Below are positions 1-17,545 of a stretch of DNA of 64,000 nt, in pieces. Origin of the DNA: Diphasiastrum complanatum (lineage: Eukaryota > Streptophyta > Lycopodiopsida > Lycopodiales > Lycopodiaceae). Positions within the stretch are counted from its first letter, which is position 1, and each line of letters begins with the position of its first letter. Location: positions 39,052,015-39,116,014 of the forward strand of contig CM055110.1 of assembly GCA_029204225.1 (NCBI GenBank), in the 5' to 3' direction. The translations under genes and the position numbers were made by a program. The notes beneath the pieces were generated by a model. The model was not told the DNA's origin. It did not search any database and saw only the letters and a list, made by a program, of their open reading frames with translations.

Positions 1-383
1 AACAGATACAATACACAAAAATCTCCTCTTCACAAAGAGGGAGTCTCTTAAATAAGCAAGAGAGCTCCTTAGGTGGCATCCTAGTGGAATTTCCACATTT
101 CACAAATTACAAGTGGAATAATGCTCTCCACTAAAGGTCACCATCAAAAGGTGGCTCACTCTACTTTCTTTAAGAGGGGTCTACTTGCATTTATTACGTT
201 TGCCTAGAAATACTAGTTCCTACATGGTCATTCCATCTTTCGGGTTTCACCACAAGGCTTACACAGTTCTTGCTTGTCATTACTACTAGTATTCCTCGGC
301 TGCTATACTCGGCCTCAGACTTCGTTTGTCTCGTCTTCTCAAAGACCTCCTCGGTCTAAGGTGAGAGGTGCTCTTGGGTAGCT

Positions 384-722
384 CTATCCGAGTAGGCTTG
401 GGGATTCGTCAGAATCAGCCAACAGATAGGGTCTAGCTTTTAAAATCAACTTTCGCTGCTCTGTCTTGGATAAGGATTTGTCCGGTTGGCCCCGCATAAA
501 ATACTCAACAATGTCAGTGGCCCATCCAGGTACAGTGTCAATGTAAAACAAGGTAGCATCAAGTAGGTCATCATCGGGATGGGTTGTAGTTTTCTTCTCT
601 TTAATTTGCAACACATGATCTGCCATATAGTGCTGCTTTCCCTTGCGCACGACGATACAAAAATCAAACTCCAATAACAGAACCATCATGCCACAATCCA
701 TGCAACTTAGGATTGAACTCAA
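384..722 (-). pseudogene. Ty3/Gypsy pol fragment (RNase H end and linker)
   Basis: A 112-codon open stretch resembles the part of Gypsy polyproteins that follows RNase H. It has a block like 'LLLEFDF', then 'KGKQHYMADHV' (the usual form is a G-K-x-x-x-x-A-D-x-L/V-S-R motif), then an acidic linker with 'DATLFYID' and a 'KLILKARPYLL' segment that normally leads into the integrase zinc-binding region. No catalytic triad and no integrase core are present, so this is a short remnant. The first codon is simply the end of the open stretch; I infer no real start. The family assignment rests on the order of these blocks from memory of plant Gypsy elements, not on a search. Confidence 0.6.
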
Positions 723-1023
723 ATATCATCAACGCCCTACGTTCAATAATGTCTTGATCTATCTCATCATGCGGTTATAGTGACAGACCAATTGCCACGT
801 GATGAAAGACATCTTTCTAGCCAGCTCCACATGGACTAGGATAAATACATATACAAGACAATTTAGAAAAATTAGTAAAAGGTATTTCACAAAAGGCCAT
901 CAAAATCAAATGCTTTCTAAAATCAACAACATACCATGTTTTTAGGACATTAATAATGCATAGTTTAGTATAATACCCTTGCATTATCCTCTGTTTTTTT
1001 CTTTGATGTTGACCAGCTTCTTC

Positions 1024-1179
1024 TCAAAAATGCTTTTCAATTACATCAAGGGACATAAATCCCAGACCTCTACAATTGGCACATGGGCAAAGAACCATGG
1101 TCACACCCCGTTTAACAACATCTTTTCTAATTTTCTCAAATGACCAATCATGTGTAGCATTTGCTCCATGACCTACTCC
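1024..1179 (-). pseudogene. Possible N-terminal zinc-binding segment of a CACTA transposase
   Basis: On the minus strand this stretch reads as about 50 codons ending at a stop. It contains 'VLCPCANCRG' followed by 'LDVIEKHF'. The Cys-Pro-Cys-x2-Cys pattern followed by a V-x-x-H segment is typical of the transposase-associated N-terminal domain of plant CACTA elements. A CACTA body of that kind lies at 54-56.6 kb, so the family is plausible here. No other transposase part is recognisable nearby. It is a short fragment with no start codon, and could also be part of an unrelated zinc-binding protein. Confidence 0.35.
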
Positions 1180-2060
1180 ATAAAAAGAAAATCAATACTT
1201 TTATAAAACGTGTAGAAAACCTAAACAAAAAACATGCCTACCAACATAAACACCTCAAGGTCAAAATTAACTACATAAGTACAAAACGAAAAACTTTTGA
1301 TTGTCTTAACTACATATCTAGTTAAAAAAAAAGTTAGAAATGAATACTCCACCCTCTGGTACTGCATGGTTCCGACTAGCTCACACTATAAGCCCCCCAT
1401 TATGAGGAGAAAGCATAAGAGCAGTTGAGTACCTAGGATTTCTTGATAGTACATCAGATGAGTGTCATTAATGACCAGATGGCATGAGTAGTCTTTATGA
1501 TGGAGTAGTGATTTGCAAACTCGTCCACAGCAACGCCGCGACCGGGGGGGAGGGGGGGGGGGTGTTGGGGCAATGTCTATAAGGAAAACCCTATTTCATA
1601 AAATTTTGTATGAAATTGCTAGATGTGAGACAATGATTATAGATATATGTAAGTACCTGGTGTATCTTCAACTTTTTCCTTTCCTCGTTCTTCCATTCCA
1701 CTAGCAGGTGCGTTCTCTTGAAATGTAGAATCTTCGTCCAAATTGTGATGACGCCTCGTTGATTTGAAATAACAATTCAAGAAAACACAATTTGCTATAA
1801 CATTCTAAAAATACCTACACTACATGACCCAATTATTTATTAGACAGTGACGATTTAGCTTTTGGTAATCGACTCTATGGTCGATGCTAGCAGCGTTGAC
1901 CTTAACATAAGCTACCTGAAGCTGAATTGTGTGGCACGTCGCGGTTTCTTCCCATTTCAATTTTCGGTTTTTGAGTGCGAGGAGGAAGATATTTTTGCGC
2001 CTAGTGGTAGTGCTACTCTCTATGGCTCTTCTAATGATGCTTGATCCTTCTTATGCTTTT
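1180..2060. other. No recognisable gene; contains a G-run
   Basis: Short ORFs here show no family resemblance. A guanine tract interrupted by one A lies at 1544-1562 within a locally GC-rich patch. A 60-codon ORF at 1862-2044 (plus) has no motif I recognise. Confidence 0.5.
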
Positions 2061-2355
2061 TCGTCACAGCCAAAGCTCTCTACCTTTTCACCATAGCCAG
2101 GGCTTGGTGAAAAAGTTGAGCATTGGACAAAAAGATAGCCAACATTCAAAAGTTTACTAGTTTTTCTTTGATACATTTGTGTTTATTGTTGTTTATGTTC
2201 CTTTGTCATAGCCAAAGCTCTTTACCTTCTCACCATAGCCAGGGCTTGAGCAAAAAGTTGAGCATTGGACACAAAGTAAGCACCATAGCCAGCATTCAAA
2301 AGTTTACTTGTTTTGCTTTGTTACATTTGTGTTTATTGTTGTTTATGTTCTTTTC
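2061..2355. repeat. Two-copy tandem repeat, period about 143 bp
   Basis: The block starting at 2061 with a 'CAGCCAAAGCTCT' core and running through 'GTTTATTGTTGTTTATG' is repeated from about 2205. Both copies contain 'CACCATAGCCAGGGCTTG' and 'AAAAGTTGAGCATTGGACA'. They differ by substitutions and short indels, so this is an aged direct duplication. A gene-like ORF across it is just the repeat read twice. Confidence 0.85.
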
Positions 2356-2627
2356 TCTCTCTCATTGAAACTCTTTTGTTTTTTTTTTTTGCTTTTCAAA
2401 AGCTTTCAAAAGCTTGAGATAAAGCTATTTAAAAGCTTGTAAACATTTTCAAAGAGATCATAAGAAAGCTTCTCAAAAGGAGTTAAGCTATTTAAAAGAG
2501 TGTAAAGCTTGAAGTAAAGTAAGTTTTTTGAAAACCTTGATGACTCTCTATCCTTTTATCTCTCTCATTGACACTCTTTTGTTTTACTTTCATTAGAGTT
2601 AAAGCAGTTTGAGTAAAGCTTGGAGTA

Positions 2628-2629
<2 letters not shown>

Positions 2630-2667
<38 letters not shown>
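2630..2667. repeat. (CT)n microsatellite
   Basis: An uninterrupted CT dinucleotide run of about 38 bp, followed by 'CATTGACACTCTTT'. The same flank ('CATTGACACTCTTT') also occurs without the array at 2565-2580, so the run lies inside a small local duplication. Confidence 0.9.
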
Positions 2668-7326
<4,659 letters not shown>

Positions 7327-7350
7327 CCCCCCCCCCCCCCCCCCCTCCCC
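7327..7350. repeat. Poly-C tract
   Basis: A cytosine run of roughly 19 bases, one T, then four more C, within an otherwise AT-rich region just upstream of the Gypsy relic. Confidence 0.9.
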
Positions 7351-7399
7351 AAGGTCATAAAAGACTAGAGCTTGTAGGAAAAGATGTTAAAGGAAGCGA

Positions 7400-8790
<1,391 letters not shown>

Positions 8791-8800
8791 ACTTAAAACA

Positions 8801-9074
8801 CTTAGACTTTGCTTTGCACAGGAACACAGATCATGCTACATAGTAACACAGAAAGAAAACACTCTCCACAACAAGCTCACATAGCAACTATATTTTTCAA
8901 ATTGAAATTACACTGTACATATAGTTGTTCACTCAGGCAATCCATGCATGGTCCAGGTTGCCGTTGGCGGGACACGTGTCCCATCGACTTGCCTCGTGGT
9001 GAGGCCAATTGATCCTTATCCACTGATAGGACCCACAGTACCGTAACACAGTGATTCTACTTTAATTCTAACTC
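8801..9074 (-). repeat. 3' LTR of Copia-1
   Basis: 274 bp direct repeat of 14523-14796. On the minus strand it starts 'GAGTTAG' right after a purine-rich tract (about 9075-9083, AAGAGAGAGA on the minus strand) that serves as polypurine tract. It ends 'CTAAG' at 8801. The TG/CA termini usual for Copia are not conserved. Confidence 0.85.
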
Positions 9075-9123
9075 TCTCTCTTAAAGTAGAGTCACTTTTT
9101 ATACAGTCATATACATAGCTTTA

Positions 9124-12100
9124 AAGTCAACAAACTTTAAGTACAGAAATCTTTGATCTAAACTTATCAAACTTTTCTCCAGTAAGTGGCTTAGTGAAAA
9201 TATCAGCTAGTTGTTCTTCTGTGCTACAATGAACAACATGAATTTCACGACTCAGCAGCCTCTCACGTATGAAGTGATACTGAATCTCAATGTGTTTAGT
9301 TCTCGCATGGAACACTGGATTCTTTGCTAGCTGAATGCCATTCTGACTGTCGCTATGTAAAGTTGTGGGATTTTTTTGCTTTATGCCAATTTCTTCCAAG
9401 ATTTGTCTCAACCATATAGCTTTCTGTGCTGCACTACACATTGCCTTATACTCTGCTTCTCTGGCGAAAAGAGCAATTGTACTTTGCTTCTTACTAGACT
9501 AGGAAAAACAACTACCACAAAATTAGAATATATATCCTGTGGTGGATCTATGATCATCATAGTCACCTCTCCAATCCGCATCCACATAGCCACACAACTC
9601 AGGTAAACCATCATGCTTCCTGTAAATCAAGCCATACTCTGAAGTGCCTTTCACATAATGCAAAATGCTTTTAGCTGCCTTCCAATGCGTTTCTGTAGGT
9701 GCTGCCATAAACTGACTTACAATGCCAACAACATAGCATATATCTAGTCTAGTCGTGGTAAGGTAAATCAAGCTCCCTACTAACTGTCTATATAGCATAG
9801 CATCAAACGACTGTGACTCATCAAGCTTAGAAAGCTTTTTATCTGGTTCAATAGGAGTGTTTACTGGTTTGCAATCCTGCAACCTAAACCTGTGCAACAA
9901 CTCTTTGACATACTTCACCTGTGTTAAACCCACTTCATGTCCTTTTTGCCACACTTCTACTCCAAGGGAGTAAGCATCAGGCTGAGATATGTCATCTCAA
10001 ATTGTTCCATGAGGTCTTTCTTAATCATGTCTATCATCTCTTGATTATTTCTCGTAATAATCAAGTCATCAACATAAAGAGCAATCAAAGCAACCATACC
10101 ATCAAAGCATAAGACATATAAATTTGGATCAGAATGTGTTCTCACCATCCCTTTGAACAAAAGTAGGCATCAATCCTGCTATACCACGCACGTGGTGCTT
10201 GTTTAAGACCATAAAGCGGTTTCTTCAAGCGACATCCTTTATTTTCCTGCCCCTTCATTACAAAGCCTTTAGGTTGATCCATGAACATTCTTCTTCTAAC
10301 TCACCATTTAGAAAAGCAGATTTCACATCCATCTGATGCAAAGGCCAACCAAAATGTGAATCTAAAGCAACAAGTAGACGTAGAGTATTCCACTTACAAC
10401 CCAGTGCAAAGGTCTCCTCATAGTCGATGCCTTTATTTTGTGCGTACCCTTTGATCACTAATCTTGCTTTGTGTTTTGCTATACTTCCATCTGCATGGTA
10501 CTTAGTCCTGTATACCCATTTGCAACCAATGGATTTTTTGCCAACTGGTGGTTCTACTAAGTCCCATGTGCTATGCTTAGCAATTGACTCCATCTCCTCT
10601 CCCATGGCCTTGACCCAAATGTCATCATCCTTCGCTTCACCATAAATCAAAGATTCTTTTCTTTGAATAATGCTAGATAAGAGAGCATAATTTGCTTCAT
10701 ACCTTTCAGGTAGTATCTTCTCTCTTGTTGATCTTTGTAGCTCTCCCTGGTTAGATGATCCTGAAAAGTCATCTATGTCGCGGCTCTCCAACAATCTCTC
10801 AAACCACTTAGGGAGCTTTCTGTTAGGTGATCGGCTTCCTGGTGAAAATGTATCCCACGGTACATCCTTCTCCTTGCATTTGTCACCTGCAACTTCAATC
10901 TTTCTTGCACCAAAAGGTTTGTCCCTACCTCTCCAATCTGTTTCTTGAGGTTGAGTAGTAGTATCTTGAGATGTATCCTCATGTTCATCACTCGGAAGGT
11001 CAATGAATGGATCATCATCAGGTGGTATCCTCACTATACCATCTTTCCCACTGGATGTGTCTATCTTCTCAGCATCCTCGTCTTCATAACATCACGACAT
11101 ATATGGATTTTGTTTTCGACTGGATCAAAACATCTATAGCCCTTCACACGATCATCATATCCTAGGAATATGCACTTGATTGCTTTTACATCAAGTTTAC
11201 GTCTCTCTTCCTTAGTAATGTGTACAAAGGCCTTACATCCAAATATTCGCAAGTAATTCACCTTTGGCTTCTTCTTCGTGAATGCTTCCTCAGGTGTTAT
11301 CTTTGGTATGGCAATGGTAGGACTTCTATTTTGAAGATAGACTGCTGTGCTACATGCTTCTGACCAAAAATCTTTTGGTAGTTTCATTTCAGCTAGCATA
11401 CATCTGGCACTTTCCACAATCGTACGATTCTTGCGCTCAGCTACATCATTGAGAGCAGGAGTATGAGCTTGCGTAAATTGTCTTTTAATCCCACATTTAT
11501 CACAAAGATCATTGAAGTCATTAGACTTGTACTCACCTCCACTATCTGATCTTAGGACTTTGATTTTATTACCTGTCTGATTTTTGACCAATGCTTTGAA
11601 GCTCTTGAAGTTATCACATGCATCTGATTTCTTCTTCAAGAAGTAGATCCATGTCTTACGTGACATATCATTAATAAAGGTCATGAAATAGAAGGCTTTA
11701 CCTAAGGACATAGTCCTCATAGGCCCGTATAAATCTGTGTGGATTAAATCTAGGATATTCTTTGCTCTTGCAACACTCCCTTCATTGAACTTCTCTCGAT
11801 GTTGCTTCCCATATACACAAGATTCGCACATCGATTTCAAGTGATCTTCTATGGTAGGCAATTCTGTTACCATCTCCAATTTTCTCATCAAACTTAGGCT
11901 TTCCAAGTTCAAGTGACCAAGCCTCTTATGCCACAACTTAGTTTGTGATGGAATGGACGATACAAGTCCATGTTGCCCCTTAATTGTAGCATTCAACCTG
12001 TACAATTTTGTACTAGGCTCTCTTACTCCATCCACAATAACTTTGAACTTTTGGTTCGCATCTTTCACAAAGCAACGATCATGGGCAAATTCTACTTTCA

Positions 12101-12520
12101 ACTTTTGACAGTAATGACTCCAACATAAAGTTGATTTTTCTTCAAACTTGGCACATAAAGTACCTCCTTGATCATCCTGCTTTTGCCATCAAAGTAGTTG
12201 GATTGAAACGGTGCCTATCCCCTTGATCATGCACACCTCACCATTTGCTTGTGAGACAGATGTTCCATTATCCAACACTCTACTAAACCAATTCTTGTTA
12301 TCTGTCATGTGTCTTGTGGCTCCTGAGTCAATATACCATGCTTGATCATCTTGATTAGATGACAATGTAGATATGAAGATGCTAGAGTCTTCAATCTCAC
12401 CCTCATCAACAAGGTTACCTGCTTGTTTTGGTTTCCCCTTGCCTTGTTCCGCCAGGAATTTGCGACATTCACTCTTCCAATGGCCCTTTTTACACAATGG
12501 GAGCACTTGCCTTTCTTCAT
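9124..12520 (-). pseudogene. Copia-1 pol polyprotein: protease, integrase, reverse transcriptase, RNase H
   Basis: Read from right to left. The protease block 'WYIDSGATRHMT' is at about 12310. Integrase (11061-12101) has 'LWHKRLGHLN' with a C-x2-C partner, an 'IHTDLYGPM' first Asp block, 'RSDSGGEY' second Asp block and 'AERKNRTIVE' Glu block. RT (9523-11034) has 'KHKARLVIKGYAQ', 'MDVKSAFLNGELEEE' and 'ALYVDDLIIT'. RNase H (9127-9441) has 'LHSDSQNGIQLAKNP', 'RTKHIEIQYHFIRE' and 'ADIFTKPLTG', ending 'KVC' and stop at 9127. Breaks are seen after 'NGELEEE' (about 10260), near 10160, near 9955 and near 9500. Domain order is Ty1/Copia. No functional product is expected. Confidence 0.9.
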
Positions 12521-13217
12521 AGATTTATTGGAAGATCCCTCATCCTCTTGAGACTTGGCAAATTGCTGCTTAGACTTCTTCTTGCCCTTGCCCTTGTCTT
12601 GTTTTTGGCGTGTTGCAAGTGCCTGATCATCAGTATTTTGATGTCTAGCTTTCACCATTTCTTGTCGTTGCTCTTCCTGCATCAAGATTCCTATGAGCTC
12701 GTCAAAGGTTGGCAATCTTTCTCTTGATGTTATTCCGCTCACAAACATCTAATAGGGTTCTGCAATGCCACACAATGCATTGTGCACCAGCTCCACATCA
12801 CGTATGCGCTCACCAATAGAATGCAGTTCATCTCTCATTGTCTTCATTATGGTCATGTACGTCTAAATGTGCTCTCCTTGCTCCATGCGGGCACTATTCA
12901 ACTTTGACTTCAGAAACATGATTCTTGATGGATTTGACGTCTCGAACTGCTCCCTTAGCACATCCCATGCCTGTCTGGGTGTAATAGCATCACAAATGTG
13001 GGTAATGATGTGATCCTTCACTAATAAGTTAATGAAGGTCAAAGCTTTCCTCATCTTTTTGTCGAACACTTTGATGTCTGCTTCATTTGCGGCCCTCTCT
13101 CATCACCTGTGATGACTTCCCACACGTCTTTCTCCATCAGTATGTTTTTCATTTTGAGTTGGAAATCCCATCCAATTTGCTACTTTCACTCAATATGGAC
13201 TCTCCCATGTTTGCCAT
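12500..13217 (-). pseudogene. Copia-1 gag with zinc knuckle split by a frameshift
   Basis: The likely ATG is at 13215-13217 ('MANMGES'), followed within about 60 bases by frame changes. Next comes a UBN2-type gag core ('AWDVLREQFETSNPSRIMFLKSKLN') at 12863-13069, then a Lys/Gln-rich linker. The CCHC zinc knuckle is split: 'CSHC' in one frame, then 'CKKGHWKSEC' in the next at about 12490-12510, so one indel lies inside the knuckle. Known role of the family: assembles the virus-like particle around element RNA. Here it is dead. Confidence 0.8.
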
Positions 13218-14508
13218 CGCAAAACTGCTTGAAACTTCTGCCTTAGGCTAAGAACAGTTTGCAAACAGTGATGTCAGAAGTTGAAAATAATGACCTGCAC
13301 TTTTTCCCTTACCAGGCCACTCGCCACTTTTCCACCAATTTGAAAGCCAAATCGGCATCGCCTTCCGAAATGCACTCAGTCGTCAACTCCCAACAACGTG
13401 CTCAGTGGAATGGTGAAATCACTTTTGGCATACTCCGAACACTTTCTCCGCTGCAATCACTCTGTTTTGCTGTACCGTACTTGCAGGTACAGTCTGGGTG
13501 CCCTTCGTTTGGAGGTTATAGCCTTTCGTTTGGGTTAAAATAGGCAAAGGATCCAAAAATAGGGACTTTTCTAGTTTTTGAACTGTTTCTTCACCTTGAA
13601 GAAACTGCACTCTTCACTTGTGAAGGGACCCAACTCAACTTTCAGTATGAAAATTTTTAATGAAGTTGAAGGCCAAAATGCACTTCACTTTTTCAGGGCC
13701 TTGTTCAAAGCTCATCCAATGGCTGAACCAAATCTTGTGGTCCAAATTTCTCTCCCATCACAAGTTCTGGATCGTCGATTCATTTGACACCTCATCCGAA
13801 AGTCCAAACTGCATCTGGGCATTGAACCACGCTCCTACAGTCGCTATGGTCTTTGAGACACTACAGTAACCATTGTGTTAGGCGCGCAAACAGCGCGCGA
13901 CCTCCCTGTCTGCGGCCGCGCCTCCCCACTCTCAAAAATGTCAGATCTAACTCGCCTGTGGATCGTTTTGAGCACGATCTGAGGCCTAGAGCAAGGTCGC
14001 CCTACTGATTCCAAGACTGTAGAGTGTTCAATCAGGAGATTCCGTGGAGAAACGGTGATTTTAGCTCAACTTGACAAAGTGGCTTTTTCACGTTTTTATC
14101 GCAAATCTGCTAGGTTAACTGTCTGGAGACAAATCTCTGACATAAACCTCAGAATCTCTCCATGCTGGTTGACAATGTGATTAGCTTCCTTCCTATCCTT
14201 ACGGCATCCAAAACGGTGCGCAAACAGGGAAGAAATCACCAGTTATGTATAAAAACCATAACCCCAAGCCTGGTTTCAATTTTCAACTGGCTTCGAAATT
14301 GTCAATTTTTCACCAAATTTTTCCCTGTCTGATGCTATGCACAGGCTAATAATCCCTCTGCTGAGCTTAGCAAGCCTCTATAAATTAGAAACCATGCACT
14401 AGTGCTTCTCTTTCCGTCTTCAACCTGCCATAAACCCCAAACTCTTAGAAGACAGTTCTCCCGAAGCTGTTTTCAATGACAACGCTGTATTGTGTACACT
14501 CCTTGTAT
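13218..14508 (-). other. 5' leader of Copia-1
   Basis: About 1.3 kb between the primer-binding site and the gag ATG. No conserved coding is seen; short ORFs are random. It includes a GC-rich patch near 13885-13925. A leader this long is somewhat unusual for a Copia element with 274 bp LTRs. Confidence 0.6.
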
Positions 14509-14521
14509 GGCTCTGATACCA
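14509..14521 (-). promoter_or_regulatory. Primer-binding site of Copia-1 (initiator tRNA-Met type)
   Basis: On the minus strand this reads TGGTATCAGAGCC, one base inside the 5' LTR end. It matches the 3' end complement of plant initiator Met-tRNA used by most plant Copia elements, and fixes the element's orientation. Confidence 0.9.
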
Positions 14522-14522
14522 A

Positions 14523-14796
14523 CTTAAAATTTGCTTTGCACAGGAACACAAATCATGCTACACAGTAACACAGACAAAAAACACTCTACACAACAAGCTC
14601 ACATAGCAACTATATTTCTCAAATTGAAATTACACTATACATATAGTTGTTCACTTAGGCAACCCATGCATGACCCAGGTTGTCATTGGCGGGATGCGTG
14701 TCCCGTCAACTTGCCTCGTGGCGAGGCCAACTGATCTTTATCCGTTGATGGGACCCACAGTACAATAACACAATGATTCTACTTTAATTCTAACTC
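14523..14796 (-). repeat. 5' LTR of Copia-1
   Basis: 274 bp direct repeat of 8801-9074, followed on the minus strand by the primer-binding site. Both copies share the 'CTTGCCTCGTGG' and 'CATATAGTTGTTCACT' segments (plus-strand reading). No clear TATA box is seen by eye. Confidence 0.85.
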
Positions 14797-15124
14797 AAAC
14801 AAAGTGGCATTTGTGTGCAAAATTTACAACCTGTTCATTTTGTTCTATACAATGAAGATGCACCAAGTGATGTTCCCCTTGTGTGCACGACAAATTGAAA
14901 TTCTTGACTCTTTGCTTTGGTGATGGAGGAAAATAGATGAAACACTTTGTTACATGCTCATCTACACAAAAAAAACAGAACAAAGCATTTGGAAGGCATC
15001 AACAAAATTGTTGATTGTTTGTCTGCCCCTGAATGGTCTGTCTACTTGTTTCGACTATCATATTGTGTTGTACCATTGTTGAATATCACTGACTATAAAT
15101 TTATCTATCAAGGAAGCGTTTTGA

Positions 15125-15330
15125 TTGAGAAATTTATTGTCAGATGTTAATCTGAATCAGTATAGCCCTACAATTTTATTTTGTGATAATCAAAGTGCTA
15201 TTGCCTTATCGGCCAACCTCCATTTTGGATTGCCAAAGTACTTGGTTTTATTCAATCAAATAAAAGTACTATGTGTCCATTGGTTGCGCACCACTTCAAC
15301 GAATGCTTTTTTGGGAAGGTACGAATTCGA
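15125..15330 (+). pseudogene. Copia RNase H fragment
   Basis: 'LLSDVNLNQYSPTILFCDNQ' continues into 'SAIALSAN', matching the Copia RNase H block that contains the catalytic Asp of 'CDNQSAI'. The expected following block (x-H-A-R-T-K-H-I-E) is not preserved. It is a fragment of a few dozen codons, in a family different from Copia-2 next to it. Confidence 0.6.
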
Positions 15331-15722
15331 AATGTTGCAAGTAGATCCAAAGGGCAAGAGAAAGAGATTGTCAAAAAATCAACCAAGAGTCGACGATTTG
15401 AATCTACAGGATGTAGATATTTTGGCATTTAATTTTGAATTAACAATGACTAATCATCTATGAAAGTCAACAATATCTATATTGAAAGAACGACTTGGAT
15501 TACTTGAAAAACCATCATCCTCCACTCGTCATCAATAGAGAAATGCTGATTTACAAGGTTTTTTGTCAACACTAGACGTGGATTCTGAGGAAGACATGCC
15601 AGTTGACTCTGATGAAGAAGACGGGTCTTCCACTTGATTAGCTAAAAACGAGAGTGTTGAGAATATGTCAAGTTCTGAATTGAGAGGCATCAGTGAAAAT
15701 TCCTTTGAAAATGTACTTTAAA
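15331..15722 (+). other. Decayed acidic reading frame, unknown
   Basis: Open segments include 'GKRKRLSKNQPRVDDLNLQD' and an acidic tail 'LDVDSEEDMPVDSDEEDGSS', separated by stops. The basic-then-acidic pattern looks like the C-terminus of a nuclear or transposon protein. No family is recognised. It may belong with the fragment just upstream or be an independent scrap. Confidence 0.3.
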
Positions 15723-16024
15723 AAAGAGAATGTGCAAATATAATTTAAGTTATTTTGTATTTCAATGGGATTTCGAGTTTCAAACATCATTTGTTCTCTT
15801 GAATTATTATTACATTTGTAATAATGATGGTTTTATGAAGTTTGCAACAAAAAACTTGTAGTTCTTTATTGAAAATATGCAATTTTTGGCTTTTTTAGAA
15901 ATAAAATTTAGAGATTTAATAAAAAAATCCATGATTTTGGCCTAAAACTAGAACCATTAAAAGACACCAAAAAAGATTACTCTTTTTCAACTCAAAGTCC
16001 CAAAACAAATGTCATTGTGTTAAA

Positions 16025-17545
16025 GTAATTGAATGTCCAGAGAAGGACAAATGGATCCAAGCCATGAATGAGGAGATGGAATGCATGAGGAAGAACCAAG
16101 TATGGACGTTGCAGCCATTACTAGATAAGTGAAAGACTATAAAATGCAAGTGGGTATAAAAGCTGAAGTATGGACCGCCGGATGGAAATATCTTAAAGTA
16201 TAAAGCAAGACTTGTAGCGGAGGAATTTTCTCAGAGATATGGTATTGACTATGCTGAGACCTTCTCTCTTGTCGTGAGACATTCATCCCTACATTTGTTG
16301 TTTGCATATGCAGCTACTTATGATCTCAGGATTCACATTGTGGATGAGAAGACAGCCTTCTTGCATAGTGAGCTAGACGAAGAAGTCTACATGGATCAAA
16401 TCCCAAGCTATATCTCGAATTCACTACAGTCTGAAGCAGTCAGTGCGACAATGGTACAAAAAGAAAGATCAAGCCCTGACATCCTTAGGATTCAAACCAC
16501 TGATGGCTGAATCCAATGTTTATGTAAGAATTACAGATGGGAAGATCATCATTGTAGTGTGTATGTGAATGAGACTCTGATACTCTGCAAGAGTGAGGAG
16601 CTTATTGCTGAGGTGAAGTATGATATCTCAAAACATTTCATGCAGACCTGGGAGAAACCAGATGTTATCTTGGCTTACAGAATGACAAGGACTATGAGGG
16701 ATGTAAATTATACCTTTATCAGTCCAGATATACCCATAAAATCTTAAAAGATTGCGGGATGCTGAATTGCAAAGGAGCGAATACTCCAATGCTTGCAGGA
16801 ATAGTCCTGACGAATGAGGACTATTCAAAGACTGAAGAAGAAAGAGAGTTGATGCAGCTTACACCATACAGAAAGCTGATCAGATCGCTGATGTACCTTG
16901 CAGATAACACACATCTTGACATTGCTTATGTCGTGTTCAAGATGAGCCAATTCTGTATGAATCCAGACTCGACTCATTGGAAGAATGCAAAACAAATTTT
17001 GCAATACTCTCAATTAACGAAGGATTTTGGATTGTGTTATTCTCGTGATGTAGAATTCTAGATGCTTTCCTACAGTGATGCTAGCTTGGCATCTCTCAAG
17101 GACGACTACAAGAGTGTCTCAGGAGGATGCACCATTGCATCAGAAGCAGCAATTCTCTGGGTCAACAAGAAGTAGACCATTGTGGCTCAGTCATTCTATG
17201 AAGCAGAGTACGTGGCAGTAGCAAAGATGGCCAATGAAATCATTTGGCTCAAACAGTTCCTTGACGAACTGGATGAAACGAGAAATGAATCTCTGGTTTT
17301 GCAGATGGACAACACATATGCAATACATTTGACAAAAGACCCTCTGTTTCACTCAAGGACAAAACACATTGCAATCAAGTACCACTTGATAAGGGATCTG
17401 ATTGGAAAGAAGATGTTGTAGACTACTTTCATTGGAACGAAGGAGATGGTTGCTGGCATTTTCACAAAGGTCTTAGACAAAGGTCTGTTTGAGAAACAGA
17501 GGAGCAGTCTTGGAGTCATCAAGCTATCCTGCTTTGAGAGGGAGC
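16025..17545 (+). pseudogene. Copia-2 pol relic: reverse transcriptase and RNase H
   Basis: The stretch opens with 'KDKWIQAMNEEMECMRKNQV', then 'KARLVAEEFSQRYGIDYAET', 'VDEKTAFLHSELDEEVYMDQ' and 'VYVNETLILCKSEELIAEVK'. RNase H follows with 'MAQSFYEAEYVAVAKMANEI', 'LQMDNTYAIHLTKD' and 'RTKHIAIKYHLIRDLI'. The usual YVDD active site has become Y-V-N-E, so both catalytic Asp positions are altered. Gag, protease and integrase are missing. The wording matches Copia-3 (22.2-26.5 kb) block for block, so this is the same family. Multiple stops. Confidence 0.85.

Larger units (their letters stand above)
8801..14796 (-). mobile_element. Complete but degenerate Ty1/Copia retrotransposon (Copia-1)
   Basis: Both LTRs (8801-9074 and 14523-14796), a primer-binding site (14509-14521), gag, protease, integrase, RT and RNase H are present in Copia order on the minus strand. 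The 5-mer AAACA occurs directly outside both ends (8796-8800 and 14797-14801) and is the likely target-site duplication. The left flank is the Gypsy relic, so this is a nested insertion. Every coding block has frameshifts or stops, so it is not autonomous. The LTRs differ at many sites, including several C/T and G/A pairs, so the insertion is old. Confidence 0.9.

Noticed and set aside
1862-2044. 60-codon plus-strand ORF
   Set aside because: No motif, no homologous second copy in the window and no promoter context; length is within chance.
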